A stretch of 64,000 nucleotides of DNA from Gemmatimonadota bacterium. GTDB lineage: Bacteria; Gemmatimonadota; Gemmatimonadetes; Longimicrobiales; Longimicrobiaceae. Both the position numbers and the translations under genes were made by a program. Below, piece by piece: positions 1 through 9,784 of this stretch (its first letter is position 1; each line of letters begins with the position of its first letter). Location: the NCBI GenBank assembly GCA_028287185.1, contig JAQBQD010000043.1, positions 62,001-126,000 of the forward strand, read 5' to 3'. The notes under the pieces were generated by a model, which was given only the letters and a program-made list of their open reading frames with translations, searched no databases and was not told the origin of the DNA.

Positions 1-1352
1 GGCGTGCCCAGGCGCGAGTACGTGTCCACGAAGTACAGCCCGTCGGGGCTGACGTTCGCCGAGTGCGTGCCGGGCTCGGCCGTGAGCTTGCGCAGGCCCG
101 TGCCGTCCAGCTTCACGCGGAAGAGGTGGCGCTGCGTGGGGTCGCCGCCGGTGCCCGTGAAGTACACCCAGCCGCCGCGCTCGTCCACGCCGTCGACGGA
201 CACCACGTCCCAGGGCTCGCGCGTGAGCTGGCGGAGCTGGCGGCCCGCCCGGGTGTACAGGTAGATCTGGTTGTAGCCGTCGCGCTGGCTGGTCCACAGG
301 TGCTGCGCGCCGCCGTGCACGAAGGTGAGGTCGTCGTCCACGTTCACCCACGCGCTGTCGGTGTCGCTGAACGCCGTGCGGCTGCGGCCCGTGGCGGCGT
401 CGGCGTACAGCACGTCGATGCGGTTCTGCAGCCGGTTCATGCGCTGGATCACCAGCTCGGTCGGGGACGCGGCCCAGTCCATCCGCGCCAGGTACACGTT
501 GGTGTCGGCGCCGGTGTCCATCCACGTCGTCGGGCCGCCCGCGGCGTCCACCACGCCGATCTTCGCGATCGCGTTGGGGCTTCCGGGCTTGGGATAGCGC
601 AGGGTGACGGGGCGCGAGTACTGGCCGCTGGTCTCGTTCACCCAGGTCTGCACGGGCTCGGGCGAGACGTCCAGGCGCCAGAAGGCGATGCGGCGCCCGT
701 CCGGGCTCCAGCGCCACCCGTCGCGCAGGTCCAGCTCCTCCTCGTAGACCCAGTCGAAGGTCCCGTTCACCACCGTCTCGCCGCCGTCGCGCGTGAGCTG
801 CGTCTCGCGGCCGGTGGCGACGTCGGTGACGAACACGTTGTTGTCGCGCACGAAGCCCACGCGCGTGCCGTCCGGCGAGAGCTTGGCGAACTGCTGCCAC
901 CCCGGCGCGGCGCTCAGCGGGGTCAACCGCTTCGAGGCTGCGTCCCACACGTAGTAGGTGCCCTTGGTCCGCTGCCGCCACACCTGCTGCGAGTTGGTGT
1001 AGACCAGCGCGTGCCGCCGGTCGGCCGACCAGGCGACATCCTCCACGTCCACCGCCTTCGCGGCACCGGCGGGCACCAGCGCGGTGCCTTCCACCACGCG
1101 CTCGCGCTTGCCGGTGACGATGCCCTCCGTCCACACGTCGGCCGCCTGCGAGCCGGGCGCGGCCTGCACCAGCGTGAAGCTCTCGCCTCCGGGTGCCCAG
1201 TCGCCGCCGAAGCCGGTGGTGCGGTAGGCGCCGGTCGCGAAGATCTGGTCCAGCGTGAGCCGGTCCATCTGCGCGGCCGCGCGCGGGGGCGGGGCGAGCA
1301 CGGCCACGGCGAGCGCGGCGGCGGCGAGCGCCGGACGGGCGCGGTTCTGCAT
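1..1352 (-). CDS. S9 family peptidase, DPP-IV type (3' end outside window)
   Basis: Secreted prolyl dipeptidyl-peptidase IV-like serine peptidase; only the N-terminal 450 residues are inside the window. The first 28 residues form a signal peptide ending in AAAQ. Residues about 30-450 are a DPP-IV N-terminal beta-propeller with repeated blades such as SPDGTRVGFV. The DWVYEEEL motif at residues 200-207 carries the two glutamates that bind the substrate amino terminus in DPP-IV, which separates this from generic S9 propellers. The catalytic alpha/beta-hydrolase domain must lie beyond base 1. The ATG is preceded by GAGGG about 7 nt upstream. Likely role: cleaving dipeptides from proline-containing peptides in the periplasm or outside the cell, alongside several other peptidases in this window. 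Confidence 0.9.
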   Translation of the reverse strand, partial: MQNRARPALAAAALAVAVLAPPPRAAAQMDRLTLDQIFATGAYRTTGFGGDWAPGGESFTLVQAAPGSQAADVWTEGIVTGKRERVVEGTALVPAGAAKAVDVEDVAWSADRRHALVYTNSQQVWRQRTKGTYYVWDAASKRLTPLSAAPGWQQFAKLSPDGTRVGFVRDNNVFVTDVATGRETQLTRDGGETVVNGTFDWVYEEELDLRDGWRWSPDGRRIAFWRLDVSPEPVQTWVNETSGQYSRPVTLRYPKPGSPNAIAKIGVVDAAGGPTTWMDTGADTNVYLARMDWAASPTELVIQRMNRLQNRIDVLYADAATGRSRTAFSDTDSAWVNVDDDLTFVHGGAQHLWTSQRDGYNQIYLYTRAGRQLRQLTREPWDVVSVDGVDERGGWVYFTGTGGDPTQRHLFRVKLDGTGLRKLTAEPGTHSANVSPDGLYFVDTYSRLGT

Positions 1353-1715
1353 GACGTATCCCTCGGCTGGCGGACGGGTTGCCGGTGCCGCGCATGCGGT
1401 CCGGACGGGGGTTGCGGCGTGCGGCGTGGAACGGACGGAGCGCGCCGCCGTTCCGTGGAGATCGGTGAATCTACGGAGCGGCGCCGGACTGCGCACGGTC
1501 AAGCGGGCCGGGTGGTTGAAACCGCGGCAACGACCACGCGACGCCTCCCTGTGGAGGCTGGTTCCGCGCGGCGGTGGGCTCCTCCCGGCACGCACGTGGA
1601 TTCCGCGCGTCGAGTCGCGGTTCGACGGGAGCCGGATCGATGCCGACGCGCCCACGAACGCGCGCGACCCAGCGATCGGTCGACCTTCCTGCAGGAATTC
1701 CGTCGCCGGAAATGC
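1353..1715. other. Intergenic stretch without a supported gene
   Basis: About 360 bases lie between two minus-strand genes. Frames crossing it on either strand read as arginine/alanine-rich shadow sequence without a good RBS. No tRNA fold or clear hairpin terminator was seen. It presumably holds the promoter of the S9 peptidase gene. Confidence 0.5.
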
Positions 1716-2561
1716 CTACGCCGTTGGCGCGCGCTGCCACTTCATGCGGGTGTAGGCGATGCGGAAGCCCTGGCGCTCGGCGTTGCGTTGGCAGGTGCTG
1801 CCGGGCAGCGCGCCCATGGAGGCGAGGTCGCAGCCGGACTCCACCGCGTCGCGAAGGCGGGCTTCCAGAAGCGCGAGCTGGGCGCCGTGGCCGCGGGCGC
1901 CGGGCAGGGTGCTGGCGCCGGCGAGCAGGGCTACGCCGTCGTGGACGTTGAGCGATCCCGTTGCCACCGCGCGGCCGTCCAGCTCCGCGAAGAAGCAGCG
2001 CGTGTCTCGGCGCGCGGCGTTGATGCGGCCGAGCGCCGTCATGAACCCGGTGTGCTCGGGCGCCACGTCGCTCCACCCGCCCGCGGCGGTGGCGGCCCAC
2101 GCGTCCTCCTCTCCGGGCTCCATTCGCCGCACGCGAATGCGCTCGCCACGGAGCCCTTCCACCGCCACGCCGGGGGCGATGGGTCGATACAGAACGCTCG
2201 TCAGCTCGAACGGCTGGTAGCGGCGCCGGTTGAGGAGCGCCACGATCTCGGGGGCCGCCATCGGGCTCACCTCGTGGAACACCTCGGCTCCGCGCTCGCC
2301 GAAGAACGCCTCCAGCGCATCCATCTCCGCGTCGCCCACGTCGTCGAACAGCCCCAGCCCGAACGTCTGCGTGACGGGCGAGCCCGGGCCGTCGTACATG
2401 GCGCGCGCGCCGGCGACCTGCGTCCACGTGGCGCCGCTCGCCGGGTCCACACGCGCATGCGCGTCGACGAACTCGGTGTTCGCGGCAGCCTCCGCGCCTT
2501 CCAGGCGGCGCGCCAGCTCGCGGTCCGCGAAGTAGTGCCGCCCGCCCGTCGGGTCATCCAT
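1716..2561 (-). CDS. GNAT family N-acetyltransferase
   Basis: Probable acetyl-CoA-dependent N-acetyltransferase of 281 residues. The C-terminal half (about 140-281) reads as a GNAT domain. It has a beta strand with RIRVRRMEPGEEDAW, then FFAELDGRAVATGSL, then the acetyl-CoA loop ARGHGAQLALLEARL near residues 222-236, and ends in NAERQGFRIAYTRMKW, the usual terminal motif in which a residue after the last helix contacts CoA. The N-terminal half is less conserved and may be a degenerate GNAT repeat, as in tandem GNAT proteins. Substrate unknown. It is monocistronic, diverging from the permease at 2838. Confidence 0.8.
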   Translation of the reverse strand: MDDPTGGRHYFADRELARRLEGAEAAANTEFVDAHARVDPASGATWTQVAGARAMYDGPGSPVTQTFGLGLFDDVGDAEMDALEAFFGERGAEVFHEVSPMAAPEIVALLNRRRYQPFELTSVLYRPIAPGVAVEGLRGERIRVRRMEPGEEDAWAATAAGGWSDVAPEHTGFMTALGRINAARRDTRCFFAELDGRAVATGSLNVHDGVALLAGASTLPGARGHGAQLALLEARLRDAVESGCDLASMGALPGSTCQRNAERQGFRIAYTRMKWQRAPTA

Positions 2562-2837
2562 CGCGGTCCTCGAACGCGGGTGAGGATGGATCGGCGCGGT
2601 CGCCGGTCAGGGGACGGGGCCGGACGATCGGCGGACGGGGCGGCGGGGCGGGCGCGGACGCTCGCGTCTCCAGGCCGCCCGCTCGTCGGATCGAAGATCG
2701 AGGGCCGATTCCCGCGCATCGCAGGCGTATGCTGGGGCGTCCGCCCCTTGCGCGCAACCGGGCGCGGGGCTTTTGTTCGATCCTGATCCCCCGCCGCCGC
2801 CGTGCAACCGCCACCCCGCCACCGCCGAGCGCCCGCC

Positions 2838-4211
2838 GTGACCCACCTGTCCGCCTCCGCGCCGCCCTCCGACGAGCCCGCCGCCAGGCCCGCGGGCGAG
2901 GGGTTCGACCGCCTGCCGCGCCGCCTGGGCGTATGGAGCGCCGCGGCGGTGCTCGTGGGCTCCACCATCGGCAGCGGCATCTTCCGGGTGCCCGGCGCCG
3001 TCGCGGCCAGGGTGGGCACCGTCGGCGCGGTGACGCTGCTGTGGACGGTGGGCGCCATCGTGGCGCTGGTGGGCGCGCTCACCATCGCGGAGCTGGCGGG
3101 CCTGTTCCCGCGCTCCGGCGGCATCTACGTCTTCATCCGCGAGGGATTCGGGCCGCTGCCTGCGTTCCTCTTCGGCTGGACGGAGCTGCTGGTGATCCGC
3201 CCCTCGGCCATCGGCGCGATCGCGGTGCTCTTCGCGGAGTACAGCGTGCGCCTCTTCCACCTGGCGGACGGATGGACGCGGCCCATCGCGGCGGGGGCGG
3301 TGATCCTGGTCGCGGCCGCCAACATCCGCTCCGTGCGCTGGGGCGCCGTGGTGCAGAACGCCAGCACGGCGGCCAAGTCGCTGGCGCTGCTGGGGCTGGC
3401 GGCGGTGGGGTTCCTCTTCGGCAGCGGGGCGGGGGGCGCGCTGTCGCAGCCGGTGCACTGGTCGCCGCTGTCGTGGGCCGGCTTCGGGCTGGCGCTGGTG
3501 TCGGTGATGTGGGCGTACGACGGGTGGGCCGACCTCACCTTCATCGCGGGCGAGGTGAAGGACCCGGACCGCACCCTGCCGCGCGCGCTGCTGGGGGGCG
3601 TGGCCGCGGTGGTGCTCATCTACCTGGCCGTGAACGCCGTCTACCTGTACCTGCTGCCGATGGCGGTGATGACCAGCTCCAAGCTGGTGGCGGCCGATAC
3701 GGCGCAGCGCATCTTCGGCGACGTGGGCGAGTCCGTCGTCTCCGCGATGGTCATCCTGTCCGCCTTCGGGGCGCTGAACGGCTCGATGATGACGGGGCCG
3801 CGCATCTTCTACGCTATGGCCGAGGACGGGCTCTTCTTCCGCCCCATCGCCGCCGTGCACGCCAAGTACCGTACGCCGTACGCCGCCATCCTGCTTGCGA
3901 CGGCGCTGGGCGTGGGATACATCTCCGTCCGCACCTTCGAGGAGCTGGCCGACAGCTTCATCCTGGGCATCTGGCCCTTCTACGCCCTGGCCGTCGCCGC
4001 CGTCTACGTGCTGCGCCGCCGCACCGAGCTGCACCGCCCGTACCGCACCTGGGGATACCCGGTCACGCCCCTCGTCTTCCTGCTCGCCTCCGTGGCCATG
4101 CTGGTGAACGCCGCCGTGCAGGACCCGAAGCCCGCGGCCATCGGAGTCGGGCTGATCGCGCTGGGGATCCCCGTGTTCTATCTCTGGAAGCGGCCGGGCC
4201 GGACGGCCTGA
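2838..4211 (+). CDS. APC-family amino acid permease
   Basis: Inner-membrane amino acid/polyamine/organocation transporter of about 457 residues with some 12 hydrophobic segments. The first helix has the APC signature VGSTIGSGIF (residues 40-49), the backbone-binding loop for the substrate amino group. The motif EVKDPDRTLPRAL near the middle and WGYPVTPLVFL near the end are typical of LAT/SLC7-like bacterial permeases. The GTG at 2838 is chosen because it gives a short acidic N-terminus before the first helix. A GTG at 2802 would add 12 residues rich in Pro and Arg, and neither has a strong RBS. A rho-independent terminator follows 115 bases after the stop. Substrate not determinable from sequence. 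Confidence 0.88.
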   Translation: MTHLSASAPPSDEPAARPAGEGFDRLPRRLGVWSAAAVLVGSTIGSGIFRVPGAVAARVGTVGAVTLLWTVGAIVALVGALTIAELAGLFPRSGGIYVFIREGFGPLPAFLFGWTELLVIRPSAIGAIAVLFAEYSVRLFHLADGWTRPIAAGAVILVAAANIRSVRWGAVVQNASTAAKSLALLGLAAVGFLFGSGAGGALSQPVHWSPLSWAGFGLALVSVMWAYDGWADLTFIAGEVKDPDRTLPRALLGGVAAVVLIYLAVNAVYLYLLPMAVMTSSKLVAADTAQRIFGDVGESVVSAMVILSAFGALNGSMMTGPRIFYAMAEDGLFFRPIAAVHAKYRTPYAAILLATALGVGYISVRTFEELADSFILGIWPFYALAVAAVYVLRRRTELHRPYRTWGYPVTPLVFLLASVAMLVNAAVQDPKPAAIGVGLIALGIPVFYLWKRPGRTA

Positions 4212-4325
4212 CCGCGCCGCCGGCCGGCGGAGCCCACCGGCATCGGCGCCTGCTGTCCGGATCGAGGCGTAGTCCTTCAACTCGGCATCGTCCGCGGCTC
4301 GCTCCCCGCTCCGGGGGACGTGAAG

Positions 4326-4361
4326 AAAGCCGGCCTCCGTCCGCTCTGCGGGGCCGGCTTT
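4326..4361 (+). terminator. Rho-independent terminator after the permease
   Basis: AAAGCCGGCC (4326-4335) pairs perfectly with GGCCGGCTTT (4352-4361) around a 16-nt loop. The T-run is short, as is common in G+C-rich genomes. Confidence 0.7.
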
Positions 4362-4500
4362 CGTACGTCGACTTGCCGTCGGTGCAATCCGGACGCATCT
4401 TCCGCCCGCGCTTCGCACCAGCGGTTTTGTGTGTGATTCGTCGACGCGCCTTCCGCAGATCCGTTCGGCTCCGCTCCAGGGAAACCGTCCCCGCCTCCCC

Positions 4501-4950
4501 ATGCCTTCGTCCCGCTTCCGTACGCCCACCGTCTTCGCGCTCGCCGCGGCCTCGTGCATCGCCTGCGCGCCACGCCACGCGGACCGCCCGCCGTGGGTCA
4601 CGTTCGTGTCGAACGCGCGCATCGCCGTGCTGGCGGACACGTCGCGCATCGTGCGCGCGGGCAACGTGCGCGACGTGTGGCTCCGCTTCGAATATTCCGA
4701 GCCGCAGCCGGCACCCAGCGGGGGCGACAGCTTCACGCGCATGGAATTGCTGGAGGGGGTGAACTGCGCCGCCCGGCAGGCGCACGAGCGGGAGATGCGC
4801 ATCTACGACGCGGCGGGGAATCCGGTGGGCCCGCCCCGGATCAGCACGCAGCTCGGGCTGCCCGGGTGGCGGCGCTTCGAGGCGCATCCCATGGGCGTGG
4901 CGCTGTTCGATCCGCTCTGCGACCGGCTGGCCCACATGCCGGGGGGCTGA
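4501..4950 (+). CDS. Small lipoprotein resembling surface-adhesin E
   Basis: Predicted exported lipoprotein of 149 residues. A short signal sequence ends in a lipobox-like AAASC or SCIAC around residues 17-22, so one of the two cysteines probably becomes lipidated. The mature part has the pattern seen in adhesin-E-like proteins (PF16747): a tyrosine/valine strand, then VLADTSRIVRAGNVRDVWLR, which resembles the DxxSIxxxGxxRxVWxR signature, and a single CAARQAHEREMRIYD segment typical of the family core. Assignment is by pattern only. The ATG at 4501 is preferred over an upstream GTG because it starts exactly at the signal peptide. A hairpin terminator lies 40 bases downstream. Confidence 0.65.
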   Translation: MPSSRFRTPTVFALAAASCIACAPRHADRPPWVTFVSNARIAVLADTSRIVRAGNVRDVWLRFEYSEPQPAPSGGDSFTRMELLEGVNCAARQAHEREMRIYDAAGNPVGPPRISTQLGLPGWRRFEAHPMGVALFDPLCDRLAHMPGG

Positions 4951-4990
4951 GCGCCCGGCGAGGAATCCCCCGACGCGGTCCCGGGTACGA

Positions 4991-5021
4991 GCCGGCCTTG
5001 CGTGGCATCGCGAAGGCCGGC
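4991..5021 (+). terminator. Hairpin terminator after the lipoprotein gene
   Basis: GCCGGCCTT (4991-4999) pairs with AAGGCCGGC (5013-5021), followed by CGTTCG. Nine-base perfect stem, weak T-tract. Confidence 0.55.
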
Positions 5022-5146
5022 GTTCGCGTGCAGGCCCCCCGCGGCCGTCGCCGTGTCCGACGCCGGCAGCCCCGGTGCGCGGCTTGCGGCGCGGCGGGCG
5101 CGGCGCGTAGGATAGGCGCTCCATCATCCCCCGACGGAGGTCCCGA

Positions 5147-7168
5147 ATGGCCCGCTGGTCACCCGTGCTCGCCGCCGCCCTGGTCGTGGCCGGCGTCTCC
5201 GCGCTCCCCGCGCACGCGCAGCAGGCGGGCGCCGCCGCTTCGCCCAGCGCCGCCACGGCTGCCCCGGCGCGGCGCGCGATCCCGTACCCGGTGGTGCCGC
5301 CCGCGGGGTTCCGCGCGGCGCTGGCGAAGGGCACCCGCAGCGCGAGCGGGGCGCCCGGCCCGCGCTACTGGCAGCAGTGGGCCAGCTACCGCATCCGCGT
5401 GCGCGTGGACGCGGACGGCAAGACGCTGACGGGCACGGAGCGCGTGATGTACCACAACCGCTCGCCCGACACGCTGCCCGAGCTGTACATGCACCTGCAC
5501 CAGAACCTGTACGCGCCCGGCTCGGTGCGGAACGAGGAGGTGGAGGTCACGGGCGGCGTCACGCTTTCCCGCCTGACCGTCGGCGGGCAGGCGCTCACGG
5601 CGGCGGAGGGAGAGGGCGCGGGATACGCCATTGAGGGGACCAAGCTGGGCATCCGCCCCGCGCACCCGCTGCTGCCGGGCGACTCGGTGGCCATCGAGAG
5701 CGACTGGAGCTTCAAGATCCCCAAGAGCGGCAGCGGCCGCATGGGATGGGACCGCGACGACCTGGTGTTCCTGGCGTACTTCTACCCGCAGATGGCGGTG
5801 TACGACGACGTGGTGGGATGGCAGGCCGACCCGTACATGAGCAGCGCCGAGTTCTACATGGGCTACGGCGACTACGACCTGACGGTGGATGCGCCCGCGG
5901 GGTGGACCGTGGCCTCCACCGGCGAGCTGGGCAACGCGCCCGAGGTGATGCCCGCGGCCGTGCTCGCCCGCATCCGCGCCGCGGAAGGATCGGACAGCGT
6001 GGTCCACGTCCTCCAGCCGGCCGACTACGCGGCGGGCCGAGCGACGCTGCCGGGTACGGGCGCCCGCCTGCGCTGGGTGTGGCACGCGGCCAACGTGCGC
6101 GACGTGGCGTTCAGCCTCTCGCGCAACGCGCACTGGGACGCCGCGCGCACCGCCGTGGGCGACCGCGACGGCGACGGGCGGCCGGACTTCGCCCGCGTGG
6201 ACGCCGTGTGGCGCGAGAGCGCCCCGCGGTGGGCCGCCGCCGCGCGCGACGCCCAGCACTCCATCGCCTACCTGTCGCGCTACACCGGCTTCCCCTACCC
6301 CTGGTCGCACATGACCGCGGTGGAGGGCGGCGAGATCATCGGCGGCGGGATGGAATACCCGATGATGACGCTGATCGGGCCCTACACGCAGCGCGGCGAC
6401 ACGGCGCTGTACGGGGTGATCGCGCACGAGTTCGGGCACATGTGGGTGCCCATGATCGTGGGCGCGGACGAGAACCGCTACGGCTGGATCGACGAGGGCA
6501 CCACCGACTTCAACGAGGCGCAGGCCAGCAACGCGCGCTTTCCCGGCGCCACGGACGCGCACCAGGTGGAGCAGGCGCGCTACCTGGCGCTCATGCGCCG
6601 CGGCTACGACGCCGAGATGATGCGCTGGACCAACTACCAGTACCCGGGCGCCTTCGGCCTGCAGACCAGCTACTACAAGCCCGCCACCGTCCTGTTCGCG
6701 CTGCGCGGCCTCATCGGCCAGGAGGCGTTCGACCGCGGCCTGCGCCGGCTGGTGCGTGACTGGGCCTACAAGCATCCCACGCCCTGGGACTTCTTCCACG
6801 AGTTCGACACCGCCGCCGGGCGCGACCTGTCGTGGTTCTGGCGCACCTGGTACCACGAGGCGTGGACGATGGACCACGCCGTGCGCTCGGTCGGCGACGG
6901 GCCGGCGGGGACGACGGTCACGGTCGCGGACCTGGGCGAGGCGCCCATGCCCGCGCGCCTGGCGATCACGCGCGCCGACGGGAGCGTGGAGCGGCGCGAG
7001 GTGCCGGTGGAGACGTGGCTCTCCGGCGCGCGCACGGCCACCGTCACGGTCCCCCGCGGTGCGTTGCCCGTGACGCGCGTGGAGCTGGATCCCGAGCACG
7101 TGTTCCCCGACACCGACCGCCGCAACGACGTGTGGATGCGTCCCTCCGTCGCGACCGCGCGTCCATGA
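5147..7168 (+). CDS. M1 family metallopeptidase (gluzincin aminopeptidase)
   Basis: Exported zinc aminopeptidase of 673 residues. The signal peptide covers about residues 1-26, ending AHAQQ. The catalytic signature is complete: HEFGH at 427-431 with the third zinc ligand E450 (HExxH-x18-E). The exopeptidase GxMEN-type loop appears as GGGMEYPM around residues 398-405, so Tyr replaces the usual Asn, as in many bacterial M1 proteins of this subgroup. A strand-rich M1 N-terminal domain precedes it. A GGAGG sits 8 nt before the ATG. The stop is 30 bases before the methionine aminopeptidase start, so the two are probably cotranscribed. Confidence 0.93.
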   Translation: MARWSPVLAAALVVAGVSALPAHAQQAGAAASPSAATAAPARRAIPYPVVPPAGFRAALAKGTRSASGAPGPRYWQQWASYRIRVRVDADGKTLTGTERVMYHNRSPDTLPELYMHLHQNLYAPGSVRNEEVEVTGGVTLSRLTVGGQALTAAEGEGAGYAIEGTKLGIRPAHPLLPGDSVAIESDWSFKIPKSGSGRMGWDRDDLVFLAYFYPQMAVYDDVVGWQADPYMSSAEFYMGYGDYDLTVDAPAGWTVASTGELGNAPEVMPAAVLARIRAAEGSDSVVHVLQPADYAAGRATLPGTGARLRWVWHAANVRDVAFSLSRNAHWDAARTAVGDRDGDGRPDFARVDAVWRESAPRWAAAARDAQHSIAYLSRYTGFPYPWSHMTAVEGGEIIGGGMEYPMMTLIGPYTQRGDTALYGVIAHEFGHMWVPMIVGADENRYGWIDEGTTDFNEAQASNARFPGATDAHQVEQARYLALMRRGYDAEMMRWTNYQYPGAFGLQTSYYKPATVLFALRGLIGQEAFDRGLRRLVRDWAYKHPTPWDFFHEFDTAAGRDLSWFWRTWYHEAWTMDHAVRSVGDGPAGTTVTVADLGEAPMPARLAITRADGSVERREVPVETWLSGARTATVTVPRGALPVTRVELDPEHVFPDTDRRNDVWMRPSVATARP

Positions 7169-7198
7169 CCGTCCGCCGAACCGTGGAGAGGTGACGCC

Positions 7199-7945
7199 GT
7201 GTCGATCGAGACCGAGGAGGAGCTGCTGGGGATGCAGCGCGCCGGCCGGGCGGTGGCCGAGGCGCTGAAGGCCATGCGGCAGGCGGTGCGCGCCGGCGTC
7301 ACCACGGCGGAGCTGGACGAGGTCTGCGAACGGGTGCTTCGCCGGCACGGCGCGCGCGGGGCGCCGCGGCTGGTGTACGGCTTTCCCGGCACCGCCTGCA
7401 TCAGCGTGAACGACGAGACGGTGCACGGCGTGCCCGGCGAGCGCGTGCTGGTGGACGGCGACCTGGTGACGCTGGACGTCACGGCCGAGCTGGACGGCTA
7501 CTTCGCGGACGCGGCGGTCACGGTGCCCGTGGGGCCGCCGTCGCCGCTGGCGCGCAGGCTGGCCGAGTGCGCCGAGGCGGCGTTCCACAAGGGCTTGGGC
7601 GCCGTGCGGGCGGACGCGCCGCTCTCGTCCGTCGGTGCCGAGGTGGAGCGCGAGGTGCGGCGGCGCGGGTTCCGCGTGGTGCGCGACCTGTGCGGCCACG
7701 GCATCGGCCGCACCATCCACGAGCCGCCGCAGGTTCCCAACTTCTACGACCGCGGCACCCGCGGGCGCATGACGCCGGGCCTGGTGTTCGCGCTGGAGCC
7801 CATCGTCAGCGCCGGCAGCCCGAAGACCCGCACGGACGCCGACCGCTGGACCATCCGCACCGCCGACGGCAGCCTCACCGCCCACTACGAGCACACCGTC
7901 GTCGTCACCCGCGGAGAGGCGCTCATCCTCACCGCCGCGGCGTAG
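7199..7945 (+). CDS. map: Type I methionine aminopeptidase
   Basis: Removes the initiator methionine from nascent proteins; cytosolic, 248 residues, the normal length for the short type I enzyme without a zinc-finger extension. All five metal ligands of the pita-bread fold are visible: D93, D104, H167, E200 and E231. The substrate-binding H76 sits in NDETVHGVPG. The GTG start is supported by GGAGAGG seven bases upstream. It follows the M1 peptidase gene by 30 bases. Type I enzymes are usually near ribosomal protein genes; here it sits among peptidases and may be a second copy, which the window cannot show. Confidence 0.93.
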   Translation: MSIETEEELLGMQRAGRAVAEALKAMRQAVRAGVTTAELDEVCERVLRRHGARGAPRLVYGFPGTACISVNDETVHGVPGERVLVDGDLVTLDVTAELDGYFADAAVTVPVGPPSPLARRLAECAEAAFHKGLGAVRADAPLSSVGAEVEREVRRRGFRVVRDLCGHGIGRTIHEPPQVPNFYDRGTRGRMTPGLVFALEPIVSAGSPKTRTDADRWTIRTADGSLTAHYEHTVVVTRGEALILTAAA

Positions 7946-8158
7946 ACGAGCCGTCTTCACGGGATCCTGGCTCTCGTCCGAAAGTCGTAACCGTCGTCAG
8001 CGGACGCGTTCGACCCCCGTCGACCGTGCTTCCGATCAGATCCGTCGGGACGGAATCGTCCAACCAGCCCCATCGTACCGGATGCGGCCCTCCGACCGGC
8101 CGACGCAGGCCGGCGGCGGGCCGCATCTTCATCAACACATACCTGCCAGGGTATCCCC

Positions 8159-9784
8159 GTGACGAGCGTTTCTCCGCGATTCTGCCGAAGTCCACGGCTC
8201 CGCGCCGGTATCTCGGTCCTTCCGCTGATCGCAGGCTGCGCGATTCCGTCCTGGCTCTCCGCCCAGGCTCCGCCACGCGCTTCTTCCGTCTCCATCGATG
8301 CCGGGGCGGCCACGTCCGCCGCGATCACGGCGGCGGACGCGCGGGTGCGGGTGGGGATCGTGGCGGCGGATTCGATGATGGGGCGCGACACGGGATCGCC
8401 CGGGCTGCGGAAGGCGCGCGACTACATCGCGGCGGAGCTGGCGCGGATGGGCGTGCAGCCGGCGGGCGACGGGGGGACGTACTTCGCGCGGGTGGGGCTG
8501 GAGCGCTCCGCGTACACCTTCTCCGCCGCCGTCCGCACCGCGTCCGGCGAGCGCACGCTGACCACGAAGGACGTCGTGCCACTGGCGGGCGTCGCCGGGG
8601 TCCCGGGCCTGCCGCGGCCCACGGGCGAGGGGCGCATCGTGTACGGCGGATGGGCGGTGGACGGCGCCGTGGCGCCCGAGGGGGAGCTTGCCCCGGAGCA
8701 GATGGACGGCGCCGTGCTGGTGATGCGCTTCGGCGCGGCGCCGGATGCCGGACGCCTGGCGCGCCAGCGCTTCTCGCTGGAAAGCCTGTGGGGCCCGCGC
8801 TCACGATTGGCGGCCATCGTCATCGTGGCTGACGCCGCCATGCGCGAGTACTGGGACGCGGGCATCCAGTCGCTCGCCACCGGCGCCGTCGCCCGCGCCG
8901 GATCGCTCACGCCCGACAGCGTCGCGGGCGGCCCGGCGCTGCTGCTCGCCACGCCGGCCGAGGCGGAGCGGCTGATCGGCCGGCCGCTGGCGGGGGCGCG
9001 GCAGCCGTTCGTGGCCGCCGGCACGCTGCGCTACCAGCTGCGCTCGTCCGTGCAGCGGGTGGAGGCGTGGAACATCGTCGGCGTGGTTCGAGGCAGCGAC
9101 GCGGGAAGGGCGGGGGAGTACGTGGCGCTGGGCGCGCACTACGACCACGTGGGCGTCGGCATCCCCGTGCGCGGCGACTCCATCTACAACGGCGCGGACG
9201 ACGACGGATCGGGCGTGGCGGCGCTGCTGGAGATCGCGGAGCGCTTCGCCGCGCTTCCATCGGCCCATCGGCCCGCGCGCTCGCTGCTCTTCGTCTGGCA
9301 CACGGGCGAGGAGCTGGGGCTGCTGGGATCGGAGGCGTTCACCGAGCATCCCACGGTGCCGCGGGACAGCATCGTCGCGCAGCTCAACGTGGACATGATC
9401 GGCCGCAACTCGCCGGACTCGCTGTACGTCGTGGGCTCGCGGCGCCTGTCCACGCGCCTGGGGGACGTGGTGGAGGCCGCCAACCGGCGCCAGGCGCGGC
9501 CCTTCCGCCTGGGCTACGCGCTCGATGCGCCCTCGCATCCCGAGCACCTGTACTGCCGGAGCGACCACTACAGCTACGCGCGCTTCGGCATCCCCGTCAC
9601 CTTCTTCACCAGCGGCCTGCACGCCGACTACCACCAGCCCTCCGACGAGCCGCGGACGCTGGACTACGCCAAGCTGGCCCGCGTCGCCGCGCTCATCGGC
9701 GACATCGCCGGCGACCTGGCCTCCGCGCCCGAGCGCCTGCGACGCGACCGGCCGATGCCGCCGGTCGGCGAGCCGTGCACGTGA
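8159..9784 (+). CDS. M28 family zinc peptidase
   Basis: Exported aminopeptidase/carboxypeptidase-like enzyme of about 541 residues. A signal peptide covers roughly residues 1-37. A PA-domain-like insert precedes the catalytic domain. Zinc ligands of M28 are present in order: H327 in GAHYDH, D in NGADDDGSG, E-E in HTGEELGLLGS, D in LNVDMIGRN and H in DYHQPSDEP. The GTG at 8159 gives a good N-terminal signal; no strong RBS is visible (CAGGG is 9 nt upstream), so a start a few codons downstream is possible. It probably works with the S9 and M1 enzymes nearby in peptide use. Confidence 0.9.
   Translation: MTSVSPRFCRSPRLRAGISVLPLIAGCAIPSWLSAQAPPRASSVSIDAGAATSAAITAADARVRVGIVAADSMMGRDTGSPGLRKARDYIAAELARMGVQPAGDGGTYFARVGLERSAYTFSAAVRTASGERTLTTKDVVPLAGVAGVPGLPRPTGEGRIVYGGWAVDGAVAPEGELAPEQMDGAVLVMRFGAAPDAGRLARQRFSLESLWGPRSRLAAIVIVADAAMREYWDAGIQSLATGAVARAGSLTPDSVAGGPALLLATPAEAERLIGRPLAGARQPFVAAGTLRYQLRSSVQRVEAWNIVGVVRGSDAGRAGEYVALGAHYDHVGVGIPVRGDSIYNGADDDGSGVAALLEIAERFAALPSAHRPARSLLFVWHTGEELGLLGSEAFTEHPTVPRDSIVAQLNVDMIGRNSPDSLYVVGSRRLSTRLGDVVEAANRRQARPFRLGYALDAPSHPEHLYCRSDHYSYARFGIPVTFFTSGLHADYHQPSDEPRTLDYAKLARVAALIGDIAGDLASAPERLRRDRPMPPVGEPCT

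Noticed and set aside
63-2786. Very long open frame on the plus strand opposite the S9 peptidase and GNAT genes
   Set aside because: It reads as Arg/Ala/Val-rich antisense text with no family motif, while the minus-strand frames encode clear protein families. Similar long antisense frames elsewhere in the window were rejected for the same reason.
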